Source: Lophium mytilinum (lineage: Eukaryota > Ascomycota > Dothideomycetes > Mytilinidiales > Mytilinidiaceae). From it: a stretch of 64,000 nt of DNA. The notes under the pieces are model-generated. The model saw only the letters and a program-made list of their open reading frames with translations. It did no database searches and had not been told where the DNA came from. The position numbers and the translations under genes were made by a program. Positions within the stretch are counted from its first letter, which is position 1. Every line of letters begins with the position of its first letter. Shown here piece after piece: positions 53,843-64,000 of the stretch. The stretch lies in contig MU004185.1 in the NCBI GenBank assembly GCA_010093605.1, positions 2,050,539 to 2,114,538 of the forward strand. Direction: 5' to 3'.

Positions 53843-54495
53843 TCACGCCTTCCAGTCTTCCCACTCATACCCTGGTGCGCGGTGACGGTCGAAACACACC
53901 AAGGCCCAAATAGCGATAGTCTGAGCGACTGTAATTGATAGCATGAACGCGGCTATCTTGATAGAATTTCGTCTAACCACGAAGACTACGAAGGCAGCCG
54001 AGATGATTGAATAGCAAGGCCCCATGATCAAGAGGAAAAACATTGAAGCCTGATACACTTGGAGGCGGGGTGGACCGGACGAGAAGAAGCCGATCCGATC
54101 GGGGATATGTAACGTCTGTGACTGAATGCGGTACCCATTCGTCGCAATCGCAAGGTGAATAGGGTTGAGGTGGTCGTTGACTATCTGGCCAGCAAAGACT
54201 CCCTTGGCGATCTCGATGATGATGCTACAGATCAGGTTGTAGAACATGTTGGTGAAGATTTTCCGAGTATTAGTCGCTTTATTGCGCTGTCTGTGGAAGG
54301 AGATCTAAGTGTCGATGTGATCAATGATGAGGTGTCGAATGCGAGGCCAACCAAAGATCTCTGCCTCTCCAGTCGTTGATGGTGCGAGTATTCGGGGCGT
54401 GGGCGAACAGCAAGAAGGGTTTTCTGAACGGTGTGCGAAGAGTTTGTGCTGGTTCGGTTGGTTGGTAGGGCCACGTTGCGGTTCCCATGGCCCAC
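53843..54495 (-). CDS. Putative small polytopic membrane protein
   Basis: Two exons, 54352-54495 and 53843-54304, joined by a 47-nt intron (GTTGGC...CTTAG), give 201 residues. The head is polar (MGHGNRNVALPTNRTSTNSS); the rest has three hydrophobic segments: MFYNLICSIIIEIAKGVFAG, ASMFFLLIMGPCYSIISAAF with VVFVV, and IKIAAFMLSITVAQTIAIWA. It ends in a charged tail (GYEWEDWKA). No family recognised. The first exon is uncertain because its donor is weak; the second exon alone is a convincing membrane-protein segment. Confidence 0.45.
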
Positions 54496-54719
54496 ATGAA
54501 TTTAGATTTTAATCACCCAGAAGACAGTATTTTTGATGTGACTAGCAAAAAGCATAAGAACAAGAATCCTCTCAAGCTACCGAGGTTGACTGTTTTCAAT
54601 CTTAGTGTAATATTCCGGTAGGTCTAGGATCCTGATTGTGCTCGTGTTAGTGACGGAGGCGCATTTGTATGTTTGCAGATTGACGGCTCCGACATTTTAA
54701 AGTAGAGGAAACCCGGAAA

Positions 54720-56081
54720 CTAGGCCAAAAGAGGAGCGCAATCCTTCAGGTATGCATCCAACTCTTCCATCTTGATCTGCTTGACTGACTCGGACTGCGC
54801 TTGTGTTTCCTTATCAAGGAATTGGAGACTGTCATCACCGTTGTCCAGAGCGTCCCAGTAGACGGCGTCGATATCGAAACTCTTTCTGATTCCGTAATCG
54901 AACCAGAAACGCTTCGTCTGCCACGAGTCACGCATCCTAGAAGAGAGTGGAATTGCACCGTGGTCCTTCTCAGTGGATGCTACTTTCGTTTCGATTCGTT
55001 CTAAGACTCGTAGAAACAGCTCCATTTTGGGCTCATATGCGGCTAGGAATCTTTCCATCCCGTATCGCTCAAGCCACATGTCCGGCCCTAACAAGAGAAG
55101 CCAAGAGGGTGGATCGTACGAAAACTGGGCGGGCATTGCGTTTGTAAACTCAAAATCCAGGATGGCAGTGATCTCTAGGGTTTCTGGATTCACAAGCATG
55201 TTGGAGGGTTGCATGTCGTCACAGAAGACTTTGAATGGTCCGTTATCCTCTATGCAGAATTGTGGAATCAACTGTTTGAATCGATGGCGGGCAATAAAGC
55301 GCCTTTGGGCGTCGTCTGAGTCATCGGCAATGTTCCGCTGGGTCTGGAAGTGGAGCATATGTTCGTCTGCGAGATGATGGAAATATTCGCTTGCAGACGT
55401 GAATGGCGCCGTAGGGAATTTGTCCACAGGATAGCCGGATACGACAGTCGCTAGCTCATTCATATTGTATGTGAATGGCCTCTCGGTAACAGCCCATGTG
55501 TTGGAATCCGTGGTTTCTGAGATGGCTCCGATGGAAGCGAAGTCAAGCTTTAAGAACTGAACCAAATAGCCAGCAAGTTGCTCGTAGACAATTTCTAGTG
55601 TTGTGTCGGCAACTTCCGGATTCAATATCACTTCCTGTTGATCGTTCTCCGTCGGTTTCTTCAAAATACTCGCTAGACTTTTCCCTTCAGTAAACTCCAT
55701 GATGATGAATGGCCCCAATTGGTTCGGGCTCTCTTGCGTCAATCCCCAGGACGTCACACGAGGGACTGGAACTGTGGTGTTTTGGGCAAGGTACTTCAGG
55801 ACTTGAACCTCATTCTTGACCTTTTCTTCTCTCAAAGAGCTGGATACGTGTCCTGGTTTAGGGAACCGAATAACGGCAGCTGGTCCGCCATCGTCGAAGC
55901 TGACGACTAAGCTGAGGTTGAAGGAGCCCTTGAGGTAGCGGACAAATTCTCCAGGCTTCTCTCCCTCTCTGCGATCTGTGACAAATTTGACAATTTCATG
56001 CTTTGCATCGAGTACCTCTTTTAGCCATGCATGCCATTCATTATCGCCCTCAATCTCAGCGATAAGGTCGAAAACGGTCAT
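54720..56081 (-). CDS. APH/choline-kinase-like phosphotransferase
   Basis: One exon, 453 residues, of the large fungal family with an aminoglycoside-phosphotransferase (protein-kinase-like) fold. The N-lobe contains PAAVIRFPKPG with the expected nucleotide-binding Lys, VLKYLAQNTTVPVPRV, and GPFIIMEFTEG at the hinge. The catalytic loop is FCDDMQPSNML (Asp288/289, Asn294) instead of the usual H-x-D-x-x-x-x-N, and the metal-binding Asp is in AILDFEFT (Asp309). The loop thus lacks the typical His but keeps Asp and Asn. The substrate is unknown; most fungal members are uncharacterised. It is divergent from the HET gene, with 719 bp between the starts. Confidence 0.88.
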   Translation of the reverse strand: MTVFDLIAEIEGDNEWHAWLKEVLDAKHEIVKFVTDRREGEKPGEFVRYLKGSFNLSLVVSFDDGGPAAVIRFPKPGHVSSSLREEKVKNEVQVLKYLAQNTTVPVPRVTSWGLTQESPNQLGPFIIMEFTEGKSLASILKKPTENDQQEVILNPEVADTTLEIVYEQLAGYLVQFLKLDFASIGAISETTDSNTWAVTERPFTYNMNELATVVSGYPVDKFPTAPFTSASEYFHHLADEHMLHFQTQRNIADDSDDAQRRFIARHRFKQLIPQFCIEDNGPFKVFCDDMQPSNMLVNPETLEITAILDFEFTNAMPAQFSYDPPSWLLLLGPDMWLERYGMERFLAAYEPKMELFLRVLERIETKVASTEKDHGAIPLSSRMRDSWQTKRFWFDYGIRKSFDIDAVYWDALDNGDDSLQFLDKETQAQSESVKQIKMEELDAYLKDCAPLLA

Positions 56082-56800
56082 TCTTGCGTCGGAAAAGTCC
56101 AGAGACGAATCGCTTAACGAGAAAGATGTCCAGAAGGTACAGAATGGAGTATGTGGTGAGTGGAGATGATAGGGAGGCTCGGTATGGTTAGGTGGAGCTG
56201 CTAGCTATTGGTTGATCGTCGGACGAGGTGAACAGAATAGGAGGTCTTAATGTGCTAACGGAGGTTAAGTAGGAAAGAAAACATTGCATTCTCGATGGAC
56301 AGGAAAGTGCGACTACTGATATTCGGTGAAGCTCCTTTACTGAACATGACAGGAAGAGGGTGAGGGAAAAGACTGAGGAAAAAGTCGGGGGTGCTTTTTT
56401 GGGCTGGGAAATGGGCATTTGGGTCCGTTTCATGGTTTTTGAAACTAAATCCATGTCTTGAATGGCATCTATGGCAGCGCTGCTACAAAGGTACATACAG
56501 TTTGAGATTGAGCACAGAAGATAGATGGAGCATATCATGTTCTGTAGATAAGAGGAGGATGAGGAGAAGGCCATGGAGGCTGACGAAGAGCTGAAGTCTG
56601 ATCAGTGTCCGTGCGCTCTCATAGATCGACAAGGCAACCTTTGCCTTGCAAGCCTCATCGCCTAGACATCGAGCGACCTTGCGGGGTCTTCTTTGCATGC
56701 TCTCAGGTTTGTCGAAAGATTATCTATCACGAATCAACTTGTGTATTTCTTCCAACCTGTAGCCTTTCCTCAAGTCGCTAGTACGCTTGATCATCCAGTC
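56082..56800. promoter_or_regulatory. Divergent promoter region APH-like / HET gene
   Basis: The gap contains upstream regions of both neighbours. The minus-strand frame 56188-56574 is Ser/Leu-rich without a domain and I do not call it. The HET frame is open further upstream (to 56693) but has no ATG there. Confidence 0.45.
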
Positions 56801-58883
56801 ATGGAAACCTCGCAGCCCCTTATTTCTTACAGTTACGATCTTCCTCCTCCAAAGGCAACATGCAGATACTGCAGCCTCCTAGAACCCATCGAAAGAGAAT
56901 CAGAACTCTGTGATTTTGGGCATGAGTGGTTTCGTTTCGACCACCACTTTTCGCTTTCGGCCTTTCAACAATCCTGCCTCACATGTCCGGTCTGCAAATT
57001 ACGACTTAATCAATTCGTGTCTCATAATGGCGAAGGAGCTGCCCATGATCTTAGTGATCATACATCCGATGACCAACAGCTCTCTCGCCAGGTTTCTGGC
57101 AAGCGAACAGGTTACCGGCTGCTTGACAATATTTTCGGCTTCACCTGTCCAAGCCCTATCTATGTCAGCTTTGACTTGGTTCAATATTTGAGGCCAAGTT
57201 TCGTTTTCTCGCCAATTGCAGGTTAGTAAAGTGCCTTTGTTTACATATAAGGGCTTGGTGAACGATAGCAAAACGCTTTATATTACTAGCAATTGACGAA
57301 TAGCATAACACTAATAGCGATACATCAGACACTGTGAGTCAAAGACTCATCTGGAAGAACTGCAGGGCATTTTCGACCGCTGAAAGCCTCGGCGTTGTCT
57401 CTCAATGGCTTGACGAGTGCGAGTCTGCTCACGAGCTATGTAGGCCTAATTCATTTTGTGTGCCCACGAGACTTATTGACGTAGGACCCAGCAATGGGTC
57501 CACCGAACCTCGATTGCTAGAGCCGAACAAGCCCTGCTCTATGGAGAGCTTCAATTATACAGCTCTCAGTCATTGCTGGGGCCGTGCAGGTCAGCCATCT
57601 AGAACCACGCTTTCGACGTTTTCGGGGCATCTAGACTGCATACCCATGAGCAGTCTCACGAAGACATACCAAGACGCTGTCTCTATAACTCGGGGTCTCA
57701 AGATACGTTTTCTCTGGATCGATAGCTTGTAAGTGAACAGCGTCAAATTAGTAGAGTTCACTACTCAATGCTCCACAGGTGCATAATCCAAGACGATGAA
57801 AAGGACTGGCAACATGAGTCATCCCTCATGGAATCGATATATGCCAACTCCTTCCTAACAATCGCTGCTACCGCTTCTGCAGATGGTTCCGGGGGGTGTT
57901 TTCAGACCGTCCGGCCGTCCATTCCGGTGGAAGTCAAAAGCTCAATCTTTGGGCAAGATGACTCAAACCGCCAAACCCATCAGGTATATCTGAGGCCCCA
58001 AACAACTCATGAAGACCTAATATCAAAATCGCCTCTCTTTCGGAGGGCTTGGACTCTTCAAGAAACAGTGCTCTCTAGGCGGACGGTGCACTTCACACAT
58101 AATCAGTTGTACTGGCAATGCAGAACTCTTTCCGCCTCCGAAGATGGAAGTATCTATAGGGGTAGCGAGCACACTCTTCCTGTATCGACATTTGGAGCGG
58201 CCCCAGGGGAGATTTGGAAGAACTGGGTTGAGGATTACAGCAACCGTGAATTATCGAACCGAGCTGATAAACTTGCTGCTCTGGCCGGCCTCACCAAATT
58301 ATACGCGAAGGAAACTGGGGAAATACCCCTGGTAGGGATTTGGGAGAGCCAATTGCATGTATGGCTCTCATGGTATCGTTCAGAACATGGAGACCAGACC
58401 AGATCATTTGAAAGGATTGCTGGCATTCCTTCTTGGTCCTGGGCATCACTAGATGGGCCAGTCTCAATATTCGAGACACCGGCCTTATCTCGTGAAGTCT
58501 CTGACTTTGAGCTTATCTCCACATCTCTACAATGGTCTGGGGAGCCCCTGACATCAACGCTAGTAGACGCTAGACTCGTTCTTCGCGCGAAACTTCTCCA
58601 GGCTGAGATTGAAGGGACCGGCATACTGTATTTGCAAGGTACAGGTGACAACTATCTTGGATGGATTGTCTACCTTGACTCTCCTAGCTGTCAGGTTCCC
58701 AGGAAGATCTCGTGTCTCTTGCTCAGTACAAGAGGGGGCCCGGCAACGTTTCTGCTTGTGTTGTCCGTTGAGCCAGACTGCAACGTATTCCGCCGCGTCG
58801 GCTTAGCAATTCTTCACCCTGTCGATGAATTCATCTCAATCGAGCTGCAAAATGCGACGATGGAGGTAGTTACACTCATTTGA
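56801..58883 (+). CDS. Heterokaryon incompatibility (HET) domain protein
   Basis: HET domains trigger programmed cell death when unlike fungal individuals fuse; the fold is related to TIR. Exons 56801-57221, 57329-57728 and 57779-58883 (introns of 107 and 50 nt) give 641 residues. The N-terminus has paired cysteines (CRYC, CPVC) common ahead of HET domains. The HET core starts at residue 215 with FNYTALSHCWG, continues TYQDAVSITRGLKIRFLWID and, after splicing, SLCIIQDDEKDWQHESSLME and SIYANSFLTIAATASADGSG. Further conserved blocks are SPLFRRAWTLQETVLSRRTV and GIPSWSWASLDGPVS. The C-terminal 150 residues are beta-rich and of unknown role. The first ATG is used as start. Confidence 0.93.
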
Positions 58884-59951
58884 TGGACATGTTTACAGGA
58901 TGCTATCGAAACGCCCTGGCACCTGCTGTAAAGATACCAAAGCCAGCACAAAGTATTTAAGCTAGAAAGTACTTTATCTCTAGGTCGTTATTGCTGGGCT
59001 GGTCACCTCTTTTGTCGAGTGCCGTGTTTCCCCAATTCGCAATCGTATACTAGGTTTCTGTTCGCAAAATACGATTGATCAATTCACATAGTCCACGCAA
59101 GCTGTCAATCATATCAAGAAGACTTTTGCGCAGTACAAGGAAACTCAATACTGCTAGCATCTCAGAGTCCCACACCGGGCACTTGCCGAACGGAATGCTA
59201 GACACTTATTCAAGCTTTACTTTCGCCGAGGTCTCAAACCGTCACTAAGTTTGGGAAGACGACCCGTCATATTAAACTGAACGAGACAAACTCGTTTTGG
59301 TAGGTTGCTGACACTAGCTACGGTACTGCTTGAGGGATCTATACTTGAAACTTAGGTATGACAGATGTTGTAATGCTTGAGCTCACTTGACACGCTGTAA
59401 TATGCCACTATCTTGAAGATTGAATAGTACGGTTTTGTGCGCATTTCGCGGCCACTTCTGGTAAAAGGCAAGAAATGGGGTTGTACAAGGCGTCGCACCG
59501 TATAACCGGATATTGCGAACATAAAAGCATTATGTACCCGAGTATTTCTCGGTCATGTCAAGGAGTAAGGGTCTTGAATCAGGATAGGGGTGATTTCACT
59601 ACCTTCGGTGCTGAAAACGCTCCTCTCTTCATGTTGGGCGCTGTGCGTCTTTGATTTGCATACGCGATGGCGGCGTCTGAGGTGCCTCCGGGCCTCGAGC
59701 ACCTTCTAAGCACGTTGTAAAGTACTAGAGGTTGTAGATTGGACGGGATACGGTTTTGCTCATAGGGTGACCTTTAACATAAGCGAATACCGTCTAACAT
59801 CTGCTGTTCATGAAGATGACTAATATGCCAACCCGCCGCCTCTATAACAAAAGCGGCAAATGCTGCTTCCAGAACGCCGGCCTTCCACCTGTGGATACTC
59901 ATCTCCTTCTTTATACAAGCCAGAACGCCTTGAACCCAAGGACACTCTCGC
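58884..59951. other. Intergenic between convergent genes, 1.1 kb
   Basis: Holds the 3' flanks of the HET gene and TVP38. No open frame of interest, repeat or RNA gene seen. Confidence 0.55.
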
Positions 59952-61138
59952 TCACTTCCTGCCCACCACGGCCTCTTCCTCGTCTTCGTGGCCCCTCATG
60001 AATACATCGTCGGGATCGTCGTCTAGATCTGTATCGCTGAGGTCGTCGTGATACTCTGCCGGTCTTAGACTGATATCGTCATCTTCTTCCCGTAATGTCT
60101 CAGCAGCCTCTAGCGCATCTGGGTCATCCGCGTATTCGTTCTCAAGATCTTCGACAGATGCCCGCCTTACGCCCGCGCGTTCTTCAGCTTCGAGCTCAGC
60201 AGCACGCTGCTTTGTCTTGCTGTACATGAACCAGCCTGTGACAACGCCTGCTACAGCACCGATGAGGATGCTGATGTAGCTGATTGCTTTCGTCTTGGGG
60301 TCCATCTTGCCGCCGCTCTCGGCAATTTTGTCGAGTTGGGCGCCGATGAAGATGTGGAGCATGAGCTTTGGGCTGACGATCGTCGTAGCGGCGGCAAAGG
60401 AGGCCCAGTGTACGGTCGGGAAGGTCGCAATGGCGCCGTTGGAGAGGGAGTATGGGAGCGGACATAACCGGATCATGATGAGGAGCTTAAGTCCGTCGTG
60501 CTTTAATGTTAGGGCTAGGGCAGCGAAGCGCTTGTCGTTTGCGATGAGGCGGTGCACCCAGTCCTTCAGTAAGCTCCGGGAGAGGATGAAGGATACTGTG
60601 CTACCGACGATGGTAGCGCTGGCCGCAATGAACCATCTGGACGCTGTTAATAGAGCTCAGTTTTACTGGTAAATGGAGGGAAAGCGTACCCATTCGGAAA
60701 CCCATAAACGAAACCAGCGATTGTTAATAGTGAGGAATACCCTATGAGCGGCGGGAATGATACTATAAATATCATACTCCACAGAATGAGCCAGCCGGCG
60801 CGTACGTTCCGCCACTTCTTTGCCCACGGCGCAAGCACGCCAAATATACGTTCGTTGTACACGAGGAACAGTATACCGAGCACAATTACCACGACACCGC
60901 CAACGGAGACTAGTACTTTTTTCACTGGCGATAGGTTGTTGTAAGTCTGCATGGCCCGCCGATGTAGCTTCTCGCCATTCTTCCGGACTTTGGCCAGGAA
61001 GGTCGGCGGCCGCGTCGAGACTGAGTATGGGGAGTCATTTCGGCGGAAAGAGGCGGACCTCCGCGTCCAGGCAGGGCTGGGCGGAGGTTCGTCAATAGGT
61101 AGGGCGAGGGCGCGGGCGTCGTAGTCGTCAGCAGGCAT
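59952..61138 (-). CDS. TVP38: Golgi membrane protein Tvp38 (SNARE-associated/VTT family)
   Basis: Tvp38-type proteins carry the VTT/DedA fold and reside in late Golgi vesicles. Exons 60690-61138 and 59952-60636 with a 53-nt intron give 377 residues. A polar N-terminus is followed by a first helix (VLVSVGGVVVIVLGILFLVY), a second (AGWLILWSMIFIVSFPPLIG), the family signature YSSLLTIAGFVYGFPNG joined across the intron to WFIAASATIVGSTVSFILSR, then LKLLIMIRLCPLPYSLSNGA and a last helix (YISILIGAVAGVVTGWFMYS). The C-terminus is long and acidic (DDLSDTDLDDDPDDVFMRGH). The conserved R-x-C-P-x-P motif (RLCPLPYS) is present. Confidence 0.93.
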
Positions 61139-62321
61139 CGTAGCTGTGTATTGTGTAGGTGGAATGCCGCCTCGGCGGAATGGCGCGGGACTACGAGAGA
61201 GAGGGCGGAGGGGCTCTTAGGAGGAGGTGAGGCTCGGGGAGAGAGGAGGTTGTCGAGGGGGTCATTCGGGTTGTGTCGTTGCTCGCAAAGGCGCAGAGGA
61301 TGGGAGGAGGATTGGGGTGAGATGCGAAGTTGACGGTTGCAGATTGGCTGACGACGATGACATATGAAACAGCGCGCCGTCACAGGGCGGACGAGCCACA
61401 GCAGCTGCGCCACCCGCTTGCTGGGAGGACCCGTGGACGGCGACGGGAGCGGAGCGGAGCATCCCTTTGCAAGGCCCAAGGCGTGGAGATGGGGCGGAAA
61501 CCCGGGGCGCTTATGGAGACTGTTCGCAGTGCTCAGAGGGTGGCTTCAGCAGCTATTCTGGTCTACGACAATAGAGTATTAAACGGTGAACTTGCAGTCT
61601 GCTGAGTGGTCTGTTCTGCGTGGTCTGGTATCGGTACAAAGGTAGCATGAATCGGCTGCGGCTCTTAAGAGGCATCTGATGGAACCATGATCCGGTGAAG
61701 CTTGAGCACCATCGAGGGCAGACAAGGCAATCTACCTATCCCACGTCGCCCCTGGAGGCATAATCCAAGGCTGTCGCTGTCGACACTAGAGACCAATCAC
61801 TGCTCTTGCCCGGCGTGGAGGAAGGCGACGCTGGCCTGGCTTCAGCTGCCTTCTCTCTGACGCCGAGCTCTATATATCCAGCTTACTCCGCCATACACCC
61901 CCCGCCCTCACTTCACTCCCTCCATCACTGCCTCACCTCGCTCATTAAATCTCCGACACGGCTCCCATGTGAGCTTGTGCGCTGCCGCGTTGCTAAGCTT
62001 TGCAGCCACCCTGACCATTTGCAGATCGATCCATCCCCACACTCCCAGGAGACGCGCCTGCATGGCTAGAGCCTCCAACCCTTCACTTCAACGACAACCT
62101 GCCTCCTAGCTCACCGACCCGTCAAATTTTCTCCTTACTTTGGCAGCCCCAGTGGCTAGTCATTCTTTGCTTCTTCCGACACCCTACTATCCTGCGACGT
62201 CGCCGATCGCACCCCCCTGACCTCATTCACACCTACCACACCGCACTCTCTCACCCTTGCGCCCTCACCAACAACTGGAGCGTGGATCAGCTCACAACTT
62301 CATCTACCACGCCGCGTCACA
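61139..62321. promoter_or_regulatory. Divergent promoter region TVP38 / CCCH gene, long 5' leader
   Basis: A 1.2-kb divergent gap. A TATA-like CTCTATATATCC stands at about 61869, roughly 450 bp before the CCCH start, followed by a CT-rich, probably transcribed leader. The leader contains the open frame 61806-62069, which would be an upstream frame if transcribed; it has no domain. Open frames near 61330-61605 mirror minus-strand frames and look non-coding. Confidence 0.5.
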
Positions 62322-64000
62322 ATGGGGGTATCAGACGAGGTGTACGAGCTCTGTCTGCCCGTACTGCAGGACGACTCCGTGGAAGAGGACGATCGGACGG
62401 ACAAGCTTGAGGAGCTCTTGCGTCAGAAGACCACATTGGTGGGACCACAACTGGAAAATGCAGTCCTCGATTGTCTCTGGCGCTTCCGCGACGCGGGAAA
62501 CTCGTCCAGCTCACCTCCCCCAAGCCGCCATACCGTGGTTCGCCGTCCCTCTCCTGCGCCTTGGCAGATTGGACGCGCCCCTACTCCTGTGAGCTCGTCT
62601 CCGAGGATGATACATCCTCCGCCTGGCTTTGGGATTGCCCCGCCTGGCTTCTCGAGGGTCAGGTCTTCGAACGGCTCTCCTTTCACTTCTCCCCGTCCCT
62701 CTCCTCGGCTTGCCTTTTCGAGTCCTTATATTCCCCATAGTCCGAGTCTCAGCGCATACCAACCCAGCGAAACTAGTCCTACCCCTGATGTCTATGGCGA
62801 CCTCGGCAGCGACTCTGTCGACTGGCTCGTTGGCGATGATTCAGGAAGGAGCGAGACTTCCTCCTTCACTGGCGATGGTACGCTCAATGGCGCTGCGGCC
62901 GAATGGGTCCAGCCCCAGATTGCAGATATGAGCCCGTATGACATGCTTCGCTCCATTCTTCGAGACGACCGCTCGGATGAAGACCTTGAGCGAGCCCTGG
63001 CGTCGAATAACTATGACCTGAGTGCGACAATTATATCTCTTATGAGCTCCGAGGCGTTTGAAGGCCAACATACCCCGGCCGCCACCGCCGAAACCCAGAA
63101 TACTTACCTCATTGGCAAGTCGTTGAGCCCGGCATTCCGTCCATCTACCCCGGTGGGACAAGCAAAGAGCAATATTGTGTGTAAATATTTCCTCCAGAGC
63201 GGACATTGCGCTCGAGCAGATTGCAGGTTTAGTCATGACCCTAGTAAAACTCTTTGCAAGTAAGTCAGCTTACACTTAAGCGTTTGCGTTTCAAGATATT
63301 GGCTAGAAAGTGCTAACATTTTGTCCTTCAGGTACTTCATGACAGGAAATTGTCTAGCCGGAACGACTTGCATCTTCTCCCATGACCCGTCTGCTCTCCT
63401 GTCCCGCTTGGCGCTAGAAGGTAGTTCCACGCCTCCCATCCAAGCGACGGTCCCCAATTTCCAGATGCAAGACTATGACTCGTTTCCAGCCCTCAACCCA
63501 CAGTGGGCGCAACAGCTTCAAGCACTCGAGCCAACTGCTCTAGAACAGCTCTACGGCACTGGTGGAAATGTCACCTCGCCTCCTCCAGGCTTGAGCCCCT
63601 TCCCAACATTTACCCCAAGCAGCTCTAGTCGGTCTCATTCTAGGCCAGGAAGCCGTCACCATTCTCGTGCGACCACACCATCCATTCCGGCTGTAGATGA
63701 CAATGAGGCGTTTCCGAGCCTTGGTTCTGCAGCTGCAGCCAAGGCAGGTAAGAGACATCATGGAAAGCGAGGACATGGCCATGCGCACAAAGAAAATGGC
63801 GGGCCTAACAGTCTTGCGGACTTGGTCCGGATGTCACCGTCCCCCAGTCCTGCTCAGCTGCGCAAGGGTGTAAGACCCGCAAAGAGCTTCAATGGCAGTA
63901 AAGAGAACAGCGCTGCAGCCCTAGCAATCCCGGCCCCAGAGCATATCCCATGGCAGGAGACCGGCGAGAACGCAAACAAGGCATATCTTCAGGCACGCGC
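62322..64000 (+). CDS. CCCH zinc-finger protein, likely SMR-domain type, partial
   Basis: Exons 62322-63259 and 63332 to the window end; the 3' part is missing. The N-terminal helical region (DEVYELCLPVLQDDSVEEDD) precedes a long Pro/Ser-rich section and a CUE-like helix pair (YDMLRSILRDDRSDEDLERA). Two CCCH fingers follow: CKYFLQSGHCARADCRFSHD and, directly across the 72-nt intron, CKYFMTGNCLAGTTCIFSHD, with the C-x7-8-C-x4-5-C-x3-H spacing. The last residues (ENANKAYLQAR) look like the start of the DUF1771 helix that precedes an SMR nuclease domain, so an RNA-binding CCCH-SMR protein is likely. SMR itself lies outside the window and is inferred. Confidence 0.88.

Noticed and set aside
56188-56574. 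128-codon Ser/Leu-rich minus-strand frame
   Set aside because: No recognisable features, lies in the divergent promoter of the APH-like and HET genes.
1-64000. CRISPR array, operons, riboswitches or a secondary-metabolite cluster
   Set aside because: No direct repeats with unique spacers, no PKS/NRPS/terpene genes, and gene structure is clearly eukaryotic.

Overview
This window looks like nuclear DNA of a filamentous ascomycete (Pezizomycotina; a Dothideomycete-like genome is my guess, not proven). The evidence is the density of short introns (mostly 47-70 nt, with GTAAGT/GTATGT-type donors and CTAAC-like branch sites), the fungal housekeeping genes (SEC10, NUS1, TVP38, DPP-IV type dapB), a HET-domain gene, and two AT-rich transposon copies in which CpA/TpG is strongly depleted and TpA enriched, the signature of repeat-induced point mutation (RIP). 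Exon coordinates were worked out by hand from splice signals and reading-frame continuity, so single junctions may be wrong.

Layout. 1-31 kb is mostly conserved housekeeping: a partial unknown gene, NAD(P)H-hydrate dehydratase, vacuolar/Golgi dipeptidyl aminopeptidase, RPB7, an Mpo1-like ER protein, mitochondrial ATP synthase alpha, a coiled-coil orphan, SPT2, ribosomal proteins P2 and uS19 (RPS15), a repeat-bearing cysteine-rich protein, a BTB protein with an in-frame TGA, a very large B-box/GTPase/RING/patatin fusion protein, the exocyst subunit SEC10 and the dehydrodolichyl diphosphate synthase subunit NUS1. At 31.8-34.6 kb there is a complete-ended but dead Mutator-like element (132-bp TIRs, 8-bp target duplication), heavily mutated by RIP. 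34.8-45 kb carries a pirin with an N-terminal hydrophobic segment, a 107-bp tandem repeat, AMP deaminase, a tandem trio of small Cys/His-rich paralogues and a C2H2 zinc-finger protein whose fingers appear only after splicing a GC-AG intron. 45.9-54 kb is gene-poor: a RIP-damaged Tc1/mariner-like element, a minisatellite and several orphan or very small genes. 54.7-64 kb returns to recognisable genes: an APH-like kinase, a HET protein, TVP38 and a CCCH-type gene running off the right end.

How they work together. There is no biosynthetic cluster. The housekeeping genes are independent units, several with divergent promoters (RPB7/MPO1, SPT2/RPP2, SEC10/NUS1, TVP38/CCCH). The most unusual content is the self/non-self-like material: the 1303-residue fusion of two zinc modules, a P-loop GTPase and a patatin lipase (21-25 kb), and the HET protein (57-59 kb). 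The fusion protein is my best candidate for an undescribed system, possibly an NLR-like or GBP-like cell-death or defence protein; that role is inference from architecture.
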